A stretch of DNA of 64,000 bases from Pohlia nutans (taxonomy: Eukaryota > Streptophyta > Bryopsida > Bryales > Mniaceae), in assembly GCA_022496805.1 (NCBI GenBank), contig CM040092.1:21842113-21906112 (forward strand). Reading direction: 5' to 3'. Below, in pieces: positions 36,412 to 48,560 of the stretch (its first letter is position 1; every line of letters begins with the position of its first letter). A model generated the notes under the pieces. The model did not search any database. It saw only the letters and a program-made list of their open reading frames with translations, and was not told where the DNA came from. The translations under genes and the position numbers were made by a program.

Positions 36412-37834
36412 TTGAATTGTAGGAGAATATCAGAGCGTGCTAAGGCTGGTGTCCTGAGTCATTCCTTCCGACACATCCTGCAACAGTATGAGGTATTTCA
36501 AACCTGTGAAGGTGTCAATATTATTCTTCTTGAACCAGGCCTGTACAGATTTTGAGAGGGCACAAGACAGTGACAACATACCGGTATATGTTATCGAACG
36601 TTCGCTATTTTCTTGTCCATTGACATATTCAAGACAAAAGTTCTCAAACACGCGCTGAAGGTAGCTGAAAATACTGTTTATTTGTCCGACTTGGAGCCAA
36701 TAATTGACTGCGGCAACAAGAAAGAGCTCTAGCACAAACGAGAGAAATATGGATGCACAAGGGAACGGGTAAGAATTGGTGCAATTCCCGATTCGTTAAC
36801 ATTTTCTGCACATTGCGTATCAAGGACAGTCGTAGCTCCTCTACATCAAATCGCTCAGAGTCTACTAAACGTAGCTACCATTTACGTAGCTGCCATTTCA
36901 AGATAGCCAGATCTCATAAAACAATGGAACGACGCATTTTATGATATAATTCCTCTCGAGTGCTCTTGTCCAATACGCACAAACACTCCACAATGACATT
37001 CGTACAAAACCAGAAAGGTGGACTACAGAAGCAACTGTAAAAACATTCGGATTCAAAACTTCAACTGGACCTCACACTTCTCTAACAAATGACAAATCCG
37101 AGATTACTTGATACGAAGCCGACATGCACACTGCGCATTGACAGAATGCAAGACAAAATCTTTCCATCAACCAAAAACCAATCTTAGCAGAAAGGAAGAC
37201 TACAGAAGCAATTGCAAAAACATTTGGATCCAAAAATTCAGCCAGCCTCATACCTCTCTAAAACATGAAAAAATCCAAGATCACTTGATAACTCTATCAC
37301 GAACCTACGCAACAACCGCACTGCTCATCAACTCCCCGTGACAAAACGCGAAAAGAACATTCCATCGACAACTAAATTCCAATTGTAGGCAATTGGAGTG
37401 GCAGAAAGGGAAGATTGCAGAAGCAATTCGAAAAAGCGTTCGGATCCAAAAATTCAGCCGACACAATGACCAATACGAGATCACTTGATAAATCTGCGTA
37501 TAAACTCCATGTGACAGAATGCGTTCCACCGACAACTAAACTTAATCTCAAAAGCCAATTGTAGGCAATTGTAGCATCCAAAACAGAGCATCCAAAACAG
37601 TCGTATCCAAAAATTCAGCCGACGTCTCACAATGACAAAATTAAATCCGAGATCACTTGATATCTGTGCGCGACGAAATCGAAACGCGCAGTGCCGAGTC
37701 CTTGGCCGTGCGGGGCAAAATGTTCCATTGACCCCTAAACTGCGTCTCCGACGCCAATTGTAGAGTAGGATGGGAATGAAAGTTAAGCCAAAGATCGAGA
37801 CGATACAAGACGAGATGAGAGAGCTGAACTTACA
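36412..37834 (-). other. Probable 5' leader intron of the WD40 gene
   Basis: A strong donor (CAGCGT|GTAAGT) has its exon edge at 37834, and a plausible acceptor (CCTACAATTCAAG) lies just before CAACATG at 36406. The exon upstream of 37834 has no frame that enters the conserved coding exon at 35830 with a good start, so it is best read as untranslated. A 101-codon frame at 36430-36735 lies within this intron and has no recognisable domain. Confidence 0.5.
37013..37770. repeat. Four diverged tandem units in the leader intron
   Basis: The anchor GGATYCAAAA(A/C)TTCAGCC recurs at 37049, 37226, 37442 and 37603 (spacings 177, 216 and 161 bp). Each is preceded by GACTACAGAAGCAAYTG-like and followed by GAGATCACTTGATA-like sequence. 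CCAATTGTAGGCAATTG ends several units. A single weaker relative sits at about 25919 in another intron of the same gene. Confidence 0.75.
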
Positions 37835-38091
37835 CGCTGGCGAGAAGGATGAGTAGGCGTAAGATGAAGATGCGGGGCAGAGCTTGAGCTGGCGATGGCG
37901 ATGGCGATGGACGGAGCATTTGCAATTGATCGAATTCACGAAGAATTCAAATGGCGGAAATGGGAACTGCGAGGGAGAGAGGAGGTCGTTTCCACCTAGA
38001 ACTGTCGTGTCGGCTACATTATTCTTCTTCACCTATGCATTAAGGCACACCTATTTACCGGTATTAAGGCCCACCTATACATTAACCCTTC

Positions 38092-38314
38092 AAAGGAAAT
38101 ACTAAGTTTACTTCTTTTTTGCGAGAATCTTGTTCATAACTTTTACTCTGTTGAACCAAATGGAGTTTTTCAAATGTCAAAACAAACATATTTAAAGCAT
38201 CTATAGTTCTTTAGAATTTAACTAAAGTAAATTAAAAAGAGAATCATGCTTAAAATGATTTTTAAAAAAGCTTTGGAAGTGGGAATCAAGAAAGCCGTGT
38301 CCTTTAAGGATTAA
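38092..38314 (+). mobile_element. piggyBac-like MITE (TTAA) upstream of the WD40 gene
   Basis: TTAACCCTTCAAAGGAAATA on the left; the reverse complement of the right end is TTAATCCTTAAAGGACACGG. TTAA at both ends, 223 bp, non-coding. Confidence 0.72.
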
Positions 38315-40131
38315 GCGCCCGATTGTTTGCTCGAGCAAAGTTTCACAAATCACAACCAATAGGATTGCTTCAATTTAACCAATCATGCCAAAGGGCTTTA
38401 CACTAGGATTTGACCAAAACTTCTTCACATCCTATATAGCAGTCTACGTGGCATGAATTTGGTACCAAAATTTTGGACTAGCCTAAGGAAATTAGGTTGA
38501 AGTTTTCCTTTACTCCAAATTTGCAACTTGGGCCCAAACACCTCAAATGCACCCTCACTAAGGTAACTATATCTAAAAGCGACGTTTACCTTAAATTGTC
38601 CCTAGCTCAATCTTCTATAATAAGTAGATTCCGACACCCTACTATTGATGAGAATGTGCACAATTTGAACATCAAAGTTTAAGGTTGCTTTACGGTCAAC
38701 CTATAATCAACACTTTGGAAATTCATAACTTATTCATACAGTGTTTAAATAATGCATGCTAAAGTGCGTTGGAATCCTCTTGAACTTGCTATTAAGACCT
38801 ACCAAAAATATATTTTGTTTTATGTGTGTAAATAGGCTCAGTTGGTAAGGTGGACACTTTTAGGTATAGTTACCTTATTGAATCTTATTTGTACATTAAT
38901 CCCTATGCGTGCAAGGAGCCCCATGAGGCCATGTTTGGTCGTTTTTCAGTCAAACGTTGATTTTCACCTAATTCCTAATTTCAAATGAAAATGGTCCCAA
39001 TTAAGAAAGTGTAGGATTTCTCTTTTACTTTCTAGTCCAATTATCATTCTTCAATATTGTTAAAATTGCATTTTTTATAGCACTTTAAAGCTCAAAATCC
39101 TAAAATTCCAATGTACACTACGAAAAAAGTTGTTCTATCGAATTTATTTTTATATAAGCTCAAAACGCATGCCACCTACACCTTGTTGTTCATCACTATT
39201 ATTTACGTCTTCTCTAGAAAAAAACTATAGTTTTCTAAATATTTTTGTAATTACTATGATTTTTACAAGAAAAGAACTTTAAAAATCTCATAAAAAATAC
39301 TTTTATTCAAATAATTACAAAAAAATCAGGGTAAATCCACGTCTACTTTATTTTTTCAAAATTATAAAATAATACTTTTAGAAACATGACTCTAAATACA
39401 TCATGGCTTAGGTACAAAGATATGAGAAAAAAATTAATCCGTGAAAATAGTGTTTTCATCAATGAAAAACACCACATATTCAAAAAAACACCACACCATA
39501 TTTAACCCCTAAATAACATAGGGGGTAAGGGAAAAACCTAAATGTGTTATAAAATGTTACTTCTGCAACTTCGATGAAGTTTGGTTCAAAAGAGAAATTG
39601 AGAAGAATGATGTTTAGTAAGTATCCATATGGTCAACCTTTCAAAAAAAAATTAGATACTCATTTAATGAATTTAGAGGCATTTTCCATTTAATATTCAC
39701 CAAAATTAAAATTTAAAAAAAAAAAATTGAAATTTGGTATGATTGGTTAAAACTAAACATTCTATTCGAAAATTAATAGCTTTTCTAGTGATATTTTTTA
39801 AAAACTCTCCCTTTTGAAATTAGGGATACTATTGATAGTATACAACCATATAAATGGAAGCATAGCTTAATCAAACAAGTGTCGGTTAAATCTTAGTAAA
39901 ATCAGACCTGAGATCAGACCGTTGGATTGAAAGATATCCCATGATACATGTGCTGTATTTGTAAGTTTTTGTTGTATTTTGAGGTATTTGCAATATTTTG
40001 GTGTTTTGTACATAGGTATTTTGATAGTTGCATAGCTCCAAATTGAAATTTTCTTTTTCTAAAAGATGTGTATTATAAATCCCCAACTCTAAACTTCACA
40101 ACTCAAAATCCAATTCTTCGCAAATTCTCCA
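38315..40131. other. Gene-free stretch with element ends
   Basis: TAGGCTCAGTTGGTAAG at 38833 resembles a tRNA A-box region but has no B-box at a suitable distance. TTAATCCCTATGCGTGCAAGG (38896) and TTAACCCCTAAATAACA (39502) are unpaired piggyBac-like ends. No coding sequence was recognised. Confidence 0.45.
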
Positions 40132-41383
40132 TTAACCCCTAAAAGACCGAGTGTCCTAACTAGGACATTTAGAGAACCGGGTAGTTTTTGGTGAACATAT
40201 TTTTAATCAAATTTTGAAGGAAATCTAATAGTGAATTCCCCAATGTGCCACGAAAATGGGGATTCTTTTTCTTTTTGAATTCCGACACCGTATGGAGAAG
40301 TTATGAGGGAAAATGTGTTTTTTTCGGGAGAAAGGGCAACGGGGCAGTAGAGAAATAGTTGAATTTTAGGGGGGGCAACAAGATGGGCAAAGTGTGGAAA
40401 ATGGGGTGGACTGTGGGGGAAGAAGACCACCCCATTTTCCAAACTCATTAAAAAAATTAAAAAGTAATATTTTAAAAATTAAAAATTAATTTTTATAAAT
40501 AAAATTATTATTTTAAACTGAATCATATTATTTAAAATTAAAAAATATTTTAAACTAAAATTTCAATTTTTATTATTAAAAAATATTATTAAAAAATCAA
40601 AAATCAAAATCATTTAAAAAAAATCAAAAACAAAAAAACAAAAAAATTAAAACATCCAATGAATGATTGCGACGTGGCAGTCCGCCTTGACAGTTAGTGG
40701 GGTCATGAACATTGGAATGGATTGGCACTTCAATTCCCTTCTTCCACCCGTTATTTCCCCCCTTAAACCCCAAAATTCTTAGAAAATGTGCTACATATTT
40801 TTTTAAACTTGGAGATTTTATTCTTTTTCAATTTTTTTGCCATTCTATAGAGGGTGGAATGTACTTATGTTTCACCGCTCGGATTCGTATTTAAATAAAG
40901 AATGTAAAAAAAGAGTCTTTTCAATCTCTTTGTTTTTGTAAAAAAGATTGCAATTTCAAAAACAAAGTATTTTCTGCACTTTTAAATCCCCAACAAGTGC
41001 AGGGTGTTCTTCAACATCCTAAACATCTCCAAACGCGACGAAAATTGGTACACAACTAAGTAACATCATATAAGAATGTGAAAGTGAAGTGCGACAGGTT
41101 TTGGTAGTGAGGTTTTTTGGATGTAGCCATGGTCAAATGCATCTGAAATTTTCGGGCATGTGTTTTTTTGGGGTGTTTTTTTCCATCAAACGCAATTATC
41201 TTGCAATCCGTGCGGTCAAAATCAACGAAATTTGTTGTGTATGTTTTTCAAGTAGTTTAGGACAAAATCTTACAGTTAGAAGGTAAAAGGTAACATTTTT
41301 TTTGGATTTTTTGCATAGGGGAGTAAAAATGGTAGCATTGGAGTATTTTTGGAGGAAAAGCACTCCGGTCCTTTAGGGATTAA
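40132..41383 (+). mobile_element. piggyBac-like non-autonomous element, 1.25 kb
   Basis: TTAACCCCTAAAAGACCGAG on the left; the reverse complement of the right end is TTAATCCCTAAAGGACCGGAG. TTAA at both ends. The longest open frames (81 and 60 codons) show no transposase motif (no DDD-type catalytic block). 40440-40660 is a highly AT-rich AAAATTAAAA tract. Confidence 0.75.
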
Positions 41384-43734
41384 TTGCTTTTTCGACTCAT
41401 CAGTGACCACAATGTGTCTTGGCCTGTCATGGAAATCGACCCTCAAGACACACTACTCAAACTTACTCTCTTGGTTTTACGTTAGATGGTGTTACATGCC
41501 AAATTTCCAACTTTGAACTTCTACTTCAATTTCCAGTATTGACACAGGCCTGCTATTCATTTAGAAGATGAGCATGAATAACAGAATAACAAACATCGAG
41601 TTTTTGTGCATTGATTATTCCAAGCAATAGAAAATTCTTCCATAATTTCATGAGTTTGGAATGTCTACACCGTTGGGGAAATGTCCTTTGATGGACAATT
41701 TGGATTTCTCTACAGGAGATTTCTTCTAATGTTTTACACTTGAAACTTACTTATCAATCACAAGATGTTCCAATTTGAATCATGGCAGTATACCAACAAT
41801 GCAACTTCACATAGCACCTTCATACAAGTTGTGACTAATAATTTAATTACTTTAGTCCTACTAACCTAGATTCTTTTGTGGGTTCGAGCCAACACCTATG
41901 TGACAAGTGCAAAATAAAATTTGTCAAACCGAAAAGTAATACCTTTTTACGGTACTTTATCAAGTACTTCGTTATATACACTGCAATTTCCAATTGAATT
42001 CCACCACAATCATAGTCCATTTGTGACATATAGGTGGTGGTTTTTCCAACACAAAAGTATCATGAATGCATCCAGACTAAACAACCTAATTCCTTTCATT
42101 TACTAAAGTGTTTGATTGAATGGCAAGTGGTCGATTTTTAGTTTCTTGGAGATTATAAGTGATATGATTTAGGTTCTTTGAGTGGTGGTTGTTGAGAACA
42201 CATATAGGGTTAGAATGCGGGGGGGTTTCGGTGGCTATGGGTCATTCCACCTTTAGTTATTGCATGAACCTAAATCTACTTGTTTTCTAAGCATCACTTC
42301 AGAACATTTAGTAGCATGCAATATCCTTGCTTTGGCTCTATAGTAAATGGTGTGGAATATTCCACACCTAACAATACTTCATTAGTAACTAAATGGACAG
42401 ATGGAAGCTCAAAGTGATGAACAGAGTACATGAAGGAAAGGCAATGGACATGAAGGTTACTAAATGTTATGTTACACAATCAGTCTTTTGTGAATGATAT
42501 TATTTAGGTCATGAAAGAAACTAACCTACCAGCCAAAAATCCTCTGAAACTGGGGCGCACCATAATCTTGACATGGATTCGTGAAGAAATAAGCTGACAT
42601 AGTAGATGGTAAGTACATCTCATTCAGAAATTTTAAGAATTCAATATAGTTCCAATTATGAGATTGGCTATTTTTAAAATTAAAAAATTAAAAAATTAAA
42701 AAATTGTCAACAATTGCAAGAAGTTTCTAACGCAAATGAATATGTCATATTTAGACATTGTATGCAAAAGTTAAATAAGAATTCAAAGTGTTTTGGTACA
42801 TGACCTAAAATAAACATAAGTTTTGATTTTATTATTTTATACATTTTCAAATTCAATTTGTAATCATCATTGAAAATTATCCTAGTGTTCATATAGGAAC
42901 TTGTTTAGATTAGATGTAATTACCTTAATGGAAGTTATTTAGATGTGGTAGATATTACGAGAAATAACCAACATTGTGCATTTGGCCTTGAGTTATTGAA
43001 GTATTATAGAACCAACAATTTTTTGATATATCTCCTACGATCATTGATCATACATAATTACTTTACAATCTTTTCAAATTCCTCCCAAAATGAACAATGG
43101 TTCATTGTTTGGTTGGCACTAACTCATTGTCAAAACAAACGGACATTTTATTCACGCTGGTCTCAAAAGAAGAATGGAGTTTCTATCTATCTATCTATCA
43201 AATCAAAAGATATACTAGATCTCTTAACACCACTAGCAGATTACAAGTATCAAATTAGAGAAATGAAAAGCTCAACTTTGAGCTCAACAAAACTAATTTT
43301 AGATTGCCAAGAACTCAAATTCCATCTATTACAATCATTGCTCGTCCATGTTCTTGAAAAATGTATAATGTAATATATGTCATTGTTTGTTTCTTGTTTT
43401 TGCACTTTTAAAGCCAACAAATATAGCTTCGACTTTCAACCTCTTTATTGTGAAGTACTTGACTGCAATCAACTTCTATAGTCTACATAACATTCTTTAG
43501 CTACTATTGCATCACATCCTTTTGCTTGTGTAGAGAAACAACATATAAATAGAGAATTGATGATGTGAAACACGTAGAAACTATTTAAAAACAAAAGATT
43601 GTTGAGTTGCCAAACCATCATTAGGTAGAGATGGCTTTTGTTCTCCAAAAGATTACGATTCCTACAATGATTTTGGTTTGCGATGTTGATTTCCAAGGGT
43701 GAACAGTGGGACTGCTGATGAATATTATGTATTG
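41384..43734. other. Gene-free stretch
   Basis: No recognised domain on either strand. A 142-codon frame at 42945-43373 starts with GTG, has skewed AT-driven composition and is not supported. A GGGTTCGAGCC word at 41879 looks like a tRNA B-box without an A-box. (TCTA)n lies at 43183-43200. Confidence 0.45.
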
Positions 43735-45096
43735 CTAGCTAATTTGTTCATTACTCCTAGTAGCAAAAGAAGAACTAGCCTCTTTTGGGTTGTTTGTTAC
43801 AATTCCAGTGTCACTATTTGATTCCAATACACCTAGACTTCTCACCAAGTCTTTGATCCACATTGTATGAGCCAATTCTAAAACTAAATGTGGCATATGA
43901 TGTTCATTTTGAACTTTTTCACCTCCAACTTTACCCATCCATTCCTTGAGCATAGTTATTTGGTGTGCATGTGGGAGGGTCATCATGAAAGAACTCAAAA
44001 CTTTTGTAATATCATCCTCTTGCCCGTATTTGTAATAAGCATAAGCTCCTTCAAATAACGAAGCCCATGGATGGAACAAATTAATTCGTTCTGACGACTT
44101 CAATAACAAGCGGCCAACCAACACCTCCTCATAAATGGAAGTCAAAGTGCACAACCAGCTAAACGACCATTCCAAGGTTCTAAATATATTAGACTTGTCA
44201 CGATATTTGTTGAAGATTTTGGAAAGAAAGGTAATCAAAGTGCTCTCGTGCAGAATGAATTCAACGAGTTCTTTAGCCCCTCTAGTATCCAATAGAATCA
44301 CAAGAATCCAACAAATTCTTTTGATGTTTAATTCCAAAATATCAGAATTGGTAACTGCTGTAGTAATTTCAAGAACAATAGCTTTCCCTTTCTCAACAAG
44401 AAGTGAAAATGCATCTTTTGCAAGATTGTAACATGACCCATCCACAATACCATAAAATGCTTTTAAAAACATTAAAAGCTTTGGATTATTGTAGGTACAA
44501 TCAGAAGCCAAGGCATAATTTAAACTTGAGCATAGATAGTCTTGAGCAACTTCACACAATCGATGATAACTCTCTTTCTTGCATCCATGCAAGTGCAACC
44601 GATCATTGAGCTCAATCATTGCCCAACCACATTCAGAGACATATATAGAAAAGGGAAATTCACGGATTATTTTTTCATCGACAATTGACCACGGAATTAA
44701 TGACAAATAGCACAAGCTTGCATCCACAACCTGTGTGTAATCAATTTGGGTTGAAACTTTGAGAAGCTCTAGGGCATGTTGGACACTTGGAATCTCCATA
44801 AAATTGGGCGCATACATACGAGAGAAGCAATCTTTGTAATATTCCACGTCTGTAAGAACCTCAAGGAAGAACTCTCTTTGTGAATTTGGGTTAGACTTTG
44901 ACCACCTCTCTGCCAAGCATGTTTCAAAATACTTGCTGCAATGGCGCAAACGATCTGAGTGTAGATTCAAGGCAACCTTTATATCAGCAATCATTTTCCT
45001 TGTCTTGTAACTTGGCTTGCTTCCAGTCGTGGGAATTGGTATTAGAAAGACAATTATGTCACTAGTGTCTCTATTACCATACCAATGTTTTTCCAT
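43735..45096 (-). CDS. BTB/POZ domain protein, single exon
   Basis: 453 residues from the ATG at 45096-45094. The frame stays open another 26 codons upstream but only to a GTG, so the ATG is preferred. Residues about 10-130 form a BTB/POZ fold: TSDIIVFLIP, then LNLHSDRLRHCSKYFETCLAERW (the helix where BTB proteins keep LxxxSxxF), FLEVLTDVEYYKDCFSRMY and a BACK-like segment ALELLKVSTQIDYTQVVDA followed by CLCYLSLIPWS-type sequence. The C-terminal half (RICWILVILLDTRGAKELVEF, WSFSWLCTLTSIYEEVLVGRLL, WASLFEGAYAYY) matches a plant-specific BTB clade with a conserved helical C-domain. BTB proteins of plants commonly recruit cullin-3 ligases, but this clade's role is not known to me. No intron, no disabling change; upstream promoter not identified. 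Confidence 0.82.
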   Translation of the reverse strand: MEKHWYGNRDTSDIIVFLIPIPTTGSKPSYKTRKMIADIKVALNLHSDRLRHCSKYFETCLAERWSKSNPNSQREFFLEVLTDVEYYKDCFSRMYAPNFMEIPSVQHALELLKVSTQIDYTQVVDASLCYLSLIPWSIVDEKIIREFPFSIYVSECGWAMIELNDRLHLHGCKKESYHRLCEVAQDYLCSSLNYALASDCTYNNPKLLMFLKAFYGIVDGSCYNLAKDAFSLLVEKGKAIVLEITTAVTNSDILELNIKRICWILVILLDTRGAKELVEFILHESTLITFLSKIFNKYRDKSNIFRTLEWSFSWLCTLTSIYEEVLVGRLLLKSSERINLFHPWASLFEGAYAYYKYGQEDDITKVLSSFMMTLPHAHQITMLKEWMGKVGGEKVQNEHHMPHLVLELAHTMWIKDLVRSLGVLESNSDTGIVTNNPKEASSSFATRSNEQIS

Positions 45097-45456
45097 CTTT
45101 CCAAGTCTTTTTCTATGGTATACAAAATATTCAAAAGCAACTAGAGATAAAACCCATAATTTTGAGCAAATCACTACGTCTTCAAAATAAATGCTTTGAC
45201 CACTTCATTCTATATAATATATACCCTATATATCTCCAAAGAACATCTTAGGCAATCAATTCAATCTCTCAACTAGTTGAATGAGCTCTTCACCACAATC
45301 TCTTATACTAATATTTAAAAATAAATAAAAGCCAACCATCACTATAGTTAACTCCATTTTGCATCCATCCTTTTATACTCAACCAACCATCACTATAGTT
45401 AGTTATATTTTTAATCCATCTATTGTAATCTTTTTTAAGAATTAAAGTCAACCCTT

Positions 45457-45482
45457 AATTTAATTTAATTTAATTTAATTTT
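45457..45482. repeat. (TTTAA)n microsatellite
   Basis: Five uninterrupted AATTT units. The surrounding 45200-46130 is gene-free and AT-rich, with three near-repeats of ACCATCACTATAGTTAACTCCATTTT. Confidence 0.85.
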
Positions 45483-46134
45483 CTTTTCATTTATATTTTT
45501 ATACTATTTCCTAAAATAAAAGCATGCCATTACTATAGTTGACTCCATTTTGAATCCATCTTTTCACTTTAACGTCTTTTTTTTATCTTTCCTATGTATG
45601 AGTTGCGTTATCTTTTTGGCATGAATTATTTCTAATTATTTACATGTGTGAACTTATACATGGCATATGCTTTCAACTATGCGTGAGTTGATATTTGCTA
45701 CAAAATAATTTATTTTATTATTAATTTTATTATTAATAATTTTATTTTGTTATAGTTTATTTTATTATTGTTTTATTATAGTTTATTTTATTATACAATT
45801 TTAAAAAATGAAAGCAAATTATTACTTTATCCTACTTTTAAGATATGAAGCATTTTTTATCATTCCTATGTATACTAGCCTTATATCTGCAACATACTTT
45901 CAGCTATTTATGGATTATGTTCAACATAGATCAATATAGTCTATTATATATCTAATATACATTGGGATATGATGAATTACTTTTGTTTGTGATTGTCGAA
46001 ATAGTTCTACATGGAATTGCTAAGTCCATTTTACATCATTTTTCCTTTCAAAAGTAAAAGCAAGTCATTTACTATAGGTACTCCATTTTTATCCATTTGT
46101 GTTGTTATTCTCTCTCCAACTGTATGCCCCCCCT

Positions 46135-47075
46135 CCAGTCATGTTCTTAGTACTATTGGAAAGCTCTCGACAAGGAAGGGTGCACGGAGTTTGTTTTGTC
46201 GCGTTTGGACCTACAATGTGAAAGTTATGAATTTTCAAATGAATTTTGTCACAATAAATTGAATTAAAATATTAAAATAAGAATTTGCACAGTTTGGTGT
46301 CATTATTGGCATTGTCGGAAAGCTCTTGACAAGTAAAGGTGTACTAAAGTCGTTTTGTAGCTTATGAACCTATGGTGTGAAAGTTATGGATTTTTAATCT
46401 AATTTCGTCACTATAAATTGAATTAAATCTTTGATAAAGAAGTAGTAGTAGTAGGGAACATACGAGAACATATGGGAACACAGGAACGTACGGAGATACA
46501 GAGCACATAGGGAATACAAGAACGCACTGAAGTATAGAACACACGGGGAACATCTGGGGCAATGACACAAGGCTACACTAGTCTATACATTAAAGAAGGT
46601 TGTTTGTTTGTTTGTTACGTTGAGAATTCTTTGATTGTGCTCCCGCTAGCCGCATTTTTGGTACCGTTGGAAAGATCTCGACGAGGAGGGGTGCACGGAG
46701 TTAGTTTCATTGCGTTTAAACCTACGGTGTGAAAGTTATGGATTTTTAATTGAATTTCGTCACAATAAATTGAATTAAATTATGAAAAATGAAATAAGGG
46801 AGTTTTTGGTGTCATTCTTGGCATCCGAGTTGGCATCGCCAGAAAACTCTTAACGAATAGGGGTGCACTAAGCCGTTTTGTAGCTTATGCACCTATGGTG
46901 AGAAAGTTATAGATTTTCAATCAAATTTTGTCACAATAAATTGAATTAAATTATGAATAAAGCAAAAGCAAAAGAAAAAGTACACGGACCACACAAGAAT
47001 TTGGGAGCACGAAGACGCACGGGAATATGAAGAATACAAGAAACATATGGGTCAACGGCACAAGACCACACTAGT
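46135..47075. repeat. Tandem duplication of a roughly 500-bp composite unit
   Basis: Unit 1 (46135-46585) and unit 2 (46640-47075) share the same order. Part A is TTGGAAAGCTCTCGACAAGG through GTCACAATAAATTGAATTA. Part B is a diverged version of A (GGAAAGCTCTTGACAAGTAA through the same end). Then comes an A-rich block of GGGAACAY/ACACGG words ending CACAAG.C.ACACTAGT. A and B are themselves about 65-70% alike by eye, so this is a dimer that was duplicated again. Confidence 0.7.
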
Positions 47076-47552
47076 TTTAATTTGAAAATATAAGTTTTAT
47101 TTATTTATTATTTTTAATGTTTTAAGGCATGAATCAATCTCAAGTATGGTCTTGGGTCTGGAAGACATATTCAATGGCTTTTAGGCCAATATGTGGGCAA
47201 ATCATATTTATATTTTTATACATTACAAAGGAACTCAACAAATTATCCCAAATCATAGGAGCAAGCACACATTTGGAGACTAAGGTGGTTACCCCATTCC
47301 CAACTGAATAAAAAATACGGATATGAGGCATTGATATTATTTAGTATTATTATTTTTTAGAGGTAGGCAAGAAGAAATAGATTCCAACACAAGTTGAAAC
47401 ATAATTTTTGGATGAAGAATGAATTAGTTATAAATTTTCAAAGTTGAAGTATGACGCATCCCATTCACGTCATATAGGTGCACCTCTTTCTGTCTAGAGA
47501 AGATTGTCCAACACTCCAACACCTGGAATTAAAAATAATTATTATAGTGATT

Positions 47553-47770
47553 TAGGGGGTTAGGCGTATGCCTAATCCCCCAAAAACTGCATCTAATAGC
47601 AAAACATAATATCGGAGCCGAGGTATACATATGCTAACCTTGAAATACTTGGATGTCATAGGAAAATAAAATATCAGAGGGTTAGGCATATGCCTAACCC
47701 CCCAAACACTTACAATTTTCAACAAAATAAAATGTCTGAGGGTAAGGCACATGTCTGAGGGTAAGGCACA
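47553..47770. repeat. Isolated palindromes of the TTAGGCATATGCCTAA family
   Basis: GGGGGTTAGGCGTATGCCTA (47555 on) and GGGTTAGGCATATGCCTAACCC-type sequence at 47679-47700 are near-perfect palindromes; a decayed third follows at 47740. They belong to the same family as the array at 49340. Confidence 0.8.
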
Positions 47771-47929
47771 TTCACCCCTACTCAAGGTAGATGTCAAGCT
47801 TAAGATTGGAAGTAAACAACCAGCTAGTACCCACAGCTATACTCGGAAGCTGACATTGACTTGCAGATAATTTCTAATCTAATTTAAGTCTTAGGGCCTA
47901 ACCAATATAATGCAATTTCAATTGTAACG

Positions 47930-48560
47930 GATGGCAAGAAGTTCAAATTTCCAGAAGAGACCGATTCCTGAGAGAAAGACATCGTGGCTGAAACCCTAGG
48001 TCTATACGACGTTATAAGCAACACTGGCACGAGCTAAAAAAGTTTTGAGCAGAAGAAGACAGAAAGAAAGAAAACGAGCTGTGTCCATAAAAATTAGGTT
48101 ATCTTGGCAATGGTGTTTTCGGGTTGAGACTGACTGCTAGTGTCAGTCGGTGTGGCAAAACTCCAGCCAATTGATCGACTGTGCCAGAAAGCAAAATGAG
48201 CCATATCCATAAAAATTATGGTTGTCTTGGAAATGGTGTTTTCGGGTTGAGACTGACTGCTAGTTGATTGACTGTGCCAGTAAGAAAATGAGAAGACAAA
48301 ATGCAGGCAAAACTACAACTTAAATGAGGAATGAGATTGGATCACTCCGAAGCTGAACAGGTGAAACTCCTAATATAATTGAAGTCTTTGGACCTAACCA
48401 ACATAATGCGATTTCAAATTATTACGATGGCAAGAAGTTCAAATGTCCAGAAGAGACCGATTCCTGGATGAACTAGAGAGAAAGATATCGTGGCTGAAAC
48501 CCTAGGTCTGTACACGAGGTTACAAACAACACTGGCATGAGCTAAAAGAGTTTTAAGCAG
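47930..48560. repeat. Nested direct duplications upstream of the formin exon
   Basis: About 130 bp (GATGGCAAGAAGTTCAAAT through AGCAGAAGAAGACAGAAAGAA) occurs at 47931-48068 and again at 48427-48574, the second running straight into the formin exon. Between them, a 115-bp unit (CCATAAAAATTA.G through GACTGACTGCTAGT) is also duplicated, at about 48090 and 48210. Confidence 0.72.

Noticed and set aside
36430..36735. 101-codon minus-strand frame
   Set aside because: Lies in the proposed leader intron of the WD40 gene and has no similarity to the plant MABP1 N-terminus.
37481..38032. 183-codon open frame on the minus strand over the 5' region of the WD40 gene
   Set aside because: It overlaps the strong donor whose exon edge is 37834 and the tandem-repeat intron, shows no domain, and joining it to the next exon creates a stop.
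42945..43373. 142-codon plus-strand frame
   Set aside because: Starts with GTG, composition follows the AT-rich background, no recognisable domain or splice context.
45097..45174. 26-residue N-terminal extension of the BTB protein
   Set aside because: It would need a GTG start; the in-frame ATG at 45096 directly precedes the BTB domain.
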